Origin: Mycobacterium sp. AT1
Lineage (GTDB): Bacteria; Actinomycetota; Actinomycetes; Mycobacteriales; Mycobacteriaceae
Assembly (NCBI RefSeq): GCF_002043095.1
Contig: NZ_MVOC01000055.1
Coordinates: 1 to 64,000, forward strand
Length of the DNA: 64,000 bases
Direction: 5' to 3'
Shown: positions 61,981-64,000 of the stretch, piece by piece
Layout of the letters: each line of letters opens with the position of its first letter
Numbering within the stretch: the first letter of the stretch is position 1
Notes under the pieces: generated by a model
Seen by the model: only the letters and a program-made list of their open reading frames with translations
What the model was told of the DNA's origin: nothing
The model's database searches: none
Made by a program: the position numbers and the translations under genes

Positions 61981-63576
61981 TCACATCCGGAAGACGCCGA
62001 AGTTCGACGTCCCCTCGATCGGCCCGTTGGCGATGGCGGACAGACACATTCCCAACACCGTGCGGGTGTCCCTGGGGTCGATGACACCGTCGTCGAACAT
62101 GCGGCCGGACAAGAACATCGGCAGGGACTCGGCTTCGATCTGCGCCTCGATCGCGGCGCGGAGGGCGGCGTCGGCGTCCTCGTCGACCTGCTGGCCGCGG
62201 GCTTCGGCGGCGGCGCGGCTGACGATGGAGATGACGCCGGCCAGCTGCGCGCCACCCATGACGGCCGACTTGGCACTGGGCCAGGCGAAGAGGAAGCGCG
62301 GATCGTAGGCCCGCCCGCACATGCCGTAGTGGCCTGCGCCGTAGGACGCGCCGAGCAGCAGCGAGATGTGCGGCACCGTCGAGTTGGAGACCGCGTTGAT
62401 CATCATCGAACCGTGCTTGATCATGCCGCCTTCCTCATACGCCTTGCCAACCATGTAGCCGGTGGTGTTGTGCAGGAACAACAGTGGTGTGTCAGAGCGG
62501 TTGGCGAGCTGGATGAACTGCGTTGCCTTCTGTGACTCCTCGCTGAACAACACCCCTCGGGCGTTGGCCAGGATGCCGATCGGATAGCCGTGCAGCGTCG
62601 CCCAGCCCGTCACCAGCGACCCGCCGTAGAGCGGCTTGAACTCGTCGAACTCCGAACCGTCGACGATCCGGGCGATCACGTCGCGGGGATCGAACGGAAC
62701 CCGAAGGTCGGCGGGGACGATGCCGATCAACTCCTCGGCGTCGAACAGCGGCGCGGTCACCGGGCCGGGTTGCGGTCCGGCCTTGTGCCAGTTGAGCCTG
62801 GCCACGATGCGGCGGCCGATACGGATGGCGTCGAGTTCGTCGTTGGCCAGGTAGTCGGCCAAACCCGAGGTGCGGGCGTGCATCTCGGCTCCACCGAGGG
62901 ACTCGTCGTCGGACTCCTCACCGGTGGCCATCTTCACCAGGGGAGGCCCGGCGAGAAACACCTTCGACCGTTCCTTGATCATCACCACGTGGTCGGACAT
63001 GCCGGGGACGTACGCGCCGCCCGCGGTGGAGTTGCCGAACACCAGCGCGATGGTGGGGATGCCCGCGGCCGACAGCCGGGTCAGGTCGCGGAACATCTGG
63101 CCGCCGGGGATGAACACCTCCTTCTGCGTCGGCAGGTCAGCGCCGCCCGATTCCACCAGGGAGATGACGGGCAGCCGATTTTCGCGGGCGATCTGGTTGG
63201 CGCGCAAGATCTTTCGCAGCGTCCACGGATTGCTGGTGCCGCCCTTGACGGTGGGGTCGTTCGCGACGACCAGACATTCGACGCCTTCGACAACGCCGAT
63301 GCCCGTCACCACACTGGCGCCGACGTGGAAGTCGCTACCCCACGCGGCCAGCGGGCTGAGCTCCAGGAACGGGGAGTCGGCGTCGACCAGCAGTTCGACG
63401 CGCTCGCGCGGTGTCAGCTTGCCGCGGGCGTGGTGGCGCTCGACGGACTTGGCACTGCCGCCGGCCAGGGCCTTGGCGTGCTCGGTGTCGAGTTCGGCCA
63501 GCTTGGCGGTCATGGCGGTGGCCGCGTCGGTGAACGCGGCGCCCGTCACGTCGACCAGTGACTTGAGTGGGCTCAC
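61981..63576 (-). CDS. accD2: Acyl-CoA carboxylase beta subunit (carboxyltransferase)
   Basis: A 531-residue carboxyltransferase of the MCC/PCC beta type. It contains ARGKLTPRERVELLVD, the CoA-binding glycine-rich SGGADLPTQKEVF, GNSTAGGAYVPGMSD and the C-terminal LLLGASYGAGHYGMCGRAYD. The oxyanion-forming Gly-Ala pairs are intact. It starts at GTG 63576, overlapping the fadE13 stop (GTGA). The absence of typical acetyl-CoA carboxylase features favours a branched or unsaturated acyl-CoA substrate (inference). Confidence 0.95.
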   Translation of the reverse strand: MSPLKSLVDVTGAAFTDAATAMTAKLAELDTEHAKALAGGSAKSVERHHARGKLTPRERVELLVDADSPFLELSPLAAWGSDFHVGASVVTGIGVVEGVECLVVANDPTVKGGTSNPWTLRKILRANQIARENRLPVISLVESGGADLPTQKEVFIPGGQMFRDLTRLSAAGIPTIALVFGNSTAGGAYVPGMSDHVVMIKERSKVFLAGPPLVKMATGEESDDESLGGAEMHARTSGLADYLANDELDAIRIGRRIVARLNWHKAGPQPGPVTAPLFDAEELIGIVPADLRVPFDPRDVIARIVDGSEFDEFKPLYGGSLVTGWATLHGYPIGILANARGVLFSEESQKATQFIQLANRSDTPLLFLHNTTGYMVGKAYEEGGMIKHGSMMINAVSNSTVPHISLLLGASYGAGHYGMCGRAYDPRFLFAWPSAKSAVMGGAQLAGVISIVSRAAAEARGQQVDEDADAALRAAIEAQIEAESLPMFLSGRMFDDGVIDPRDTRTVLGMCLSAIANGPIEGTSNFGVFRM

Positions 63577-64000
63577 GACTGGTATCCAAGCGTCTTGGCC
63601 GCCAAGCCGGTGAGGATTTCGGTGGTCCCGCCGCCAATGCCCAGGATGCGCATGTCGCGGTATTGCCGTTCGACCTCGGACTCGGCCATGTAACCCATGC
63701 CGCCGAACAGCTGGACGGCCGCGTTGGCCACCCACTCGCCGGATTCGACGGCCGTGTTCTTCGCGAAGCAGACCTCGGTGATCAGGTTGGTGTCACCCGC
63801 GAGCTGCCGTTCCACCAACGCCCTGGTGTACACCCGCGCCACGTCGACCCGACGCGCCATCTCGGCGAGCGTGTTCTGCACCGACTGACGCGAGATCAGC
63901 GGTCGCCCAAAGGTTTCCCGGTTGCGGCACCACTCAACGGTCAGGTCCAGGCAGCGCTGGGCGCTGGAGTACGCCTGCGCGGCCAGCCCGACCCGCTCCG
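63573..64000 (-). CDS. fadE13: Acyl-CoA dehydrogenase (FadE13-like), C-terminal part
   Basis: The frame is open from the window edge to a TGA at 63573, giving the last 141 residues. Family marks are EWCRNRETFGRPLISRQSVQ (core NRETFGRP), AVQLFGGMGYMAESEVERQY and RILGIGGGTTEI. It is the most upstream visible gene of the fadE13-accD2-accA2-fadE12-echA7 operon and overlaps accD2 by four bases. The N-terminus lies outside the window. Confidence 0.92.
   Translation of the reverse strand, partial: ERVGLAAQAYSSAQRCLDLTVEWCRNRETFGRPLISRQSVQNTLAEMARRVDVARVYTRALVERQLAGDTNLITEVCFAKNTAVESGEWVANAAVQLFGGMGYMAESEVERQYRDMRILGIGGGTTEILTGLAAKTLGYQS

Overview
The window is high-GC actinobacterial DNA and almost certainly comes from a rapidly growing Mycobacterium (Mycolicibacterium). 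Gene order closely follows the M. tuberculosis stretch Rv0938 to Rv0975c as I recall it: ligD, an Rv0940c-like oxidoreductase, an Fpg-like glycosylase, a short-chain dehydrogenase, pgi, chorismate mutase, uvrD1, an M23 peptidase, sucC-sucD, an Rv0953c-like oxidoreductase, an Rv0954-like antigen, perM, purN-purH, a MoxR ATPase with a VWA protein, a DUF1707 protein, then echA7-fadE12-accA2-accD2-fadE13. Coding density is very high, no gap exceeds 300 bases, and no rRNA, tRNA, CRISPR array or insertion sequence was seen.

Region 1 (1-5.5 kb) holds the end of an unknown gene, the DNA-repair ligase ligD, a hypothetical gene, and a divergent esterase/TetR pair with two matching inverted repeats between them. 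Region 2 (5.3-14.7 kb) is an accessory catabolic locus. An SDR alcohol dehydrogenase, a Baeyer-Villiger monooxygenase, an HSL-type esterase, an iron alcohol dehydrogenase, an aldehyde dehydrogenase and a lambda-crystallin-like hydroxyacid dehydrogenase surround an AcoR-like activator. The gene set matches the logic of cyclic-ketone (chn-type) degradation, and three copies of one operator-like motif sit in its two divergent promoters. Region 3 (14.6-22.1 kb) carries two VOC proteins, rnhA, a cutinase, a DUF5709 protein, an MFS/ROK pair, an F420/LLM oxidoreductase behind a KstR-type site, and an AurF-like diiron enzyme.

Region 4 (22.2-33.2 kb) has a decayed cobF, a holin-like membrane protein, a three-gene molybdenum hydroxylase with a Tat leader (PaoABC type), a DNA glycosylase, an SDR, a flavin monooxygenase, pgi and an SSADH. 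Region 5 (33.2-40.2 kb) is core: chorismate mutase, uvrD1, M23 peptidase and succinyl-CoA synthetase. Region 6 (40.2-49.2 kb) is accessory. It holds a thiolase-like protein without the nucleophilic cysteine, a methyltransferase, a compact operon of a type VII-secretion substrate pair plus two tandem paralogous secreted proteins, an LLM oxidoreductase, a membrane protein/PLP decarboxylase pair and an sfnG-like monooxygenase. Region 7 (49.2-64 kb) is core again: cell-envelope and division genes, purine synthesis, the MoxR/VWA pair, and an acyl-CoA dehydrogenase/biotin carboxylase operon cut by the window end.

The best leads for new biology are the type VII substrate operon at 42.6-45.3 kb and the operator-linked Baeyer-Villiger locus at 5.5-14.7 kb.
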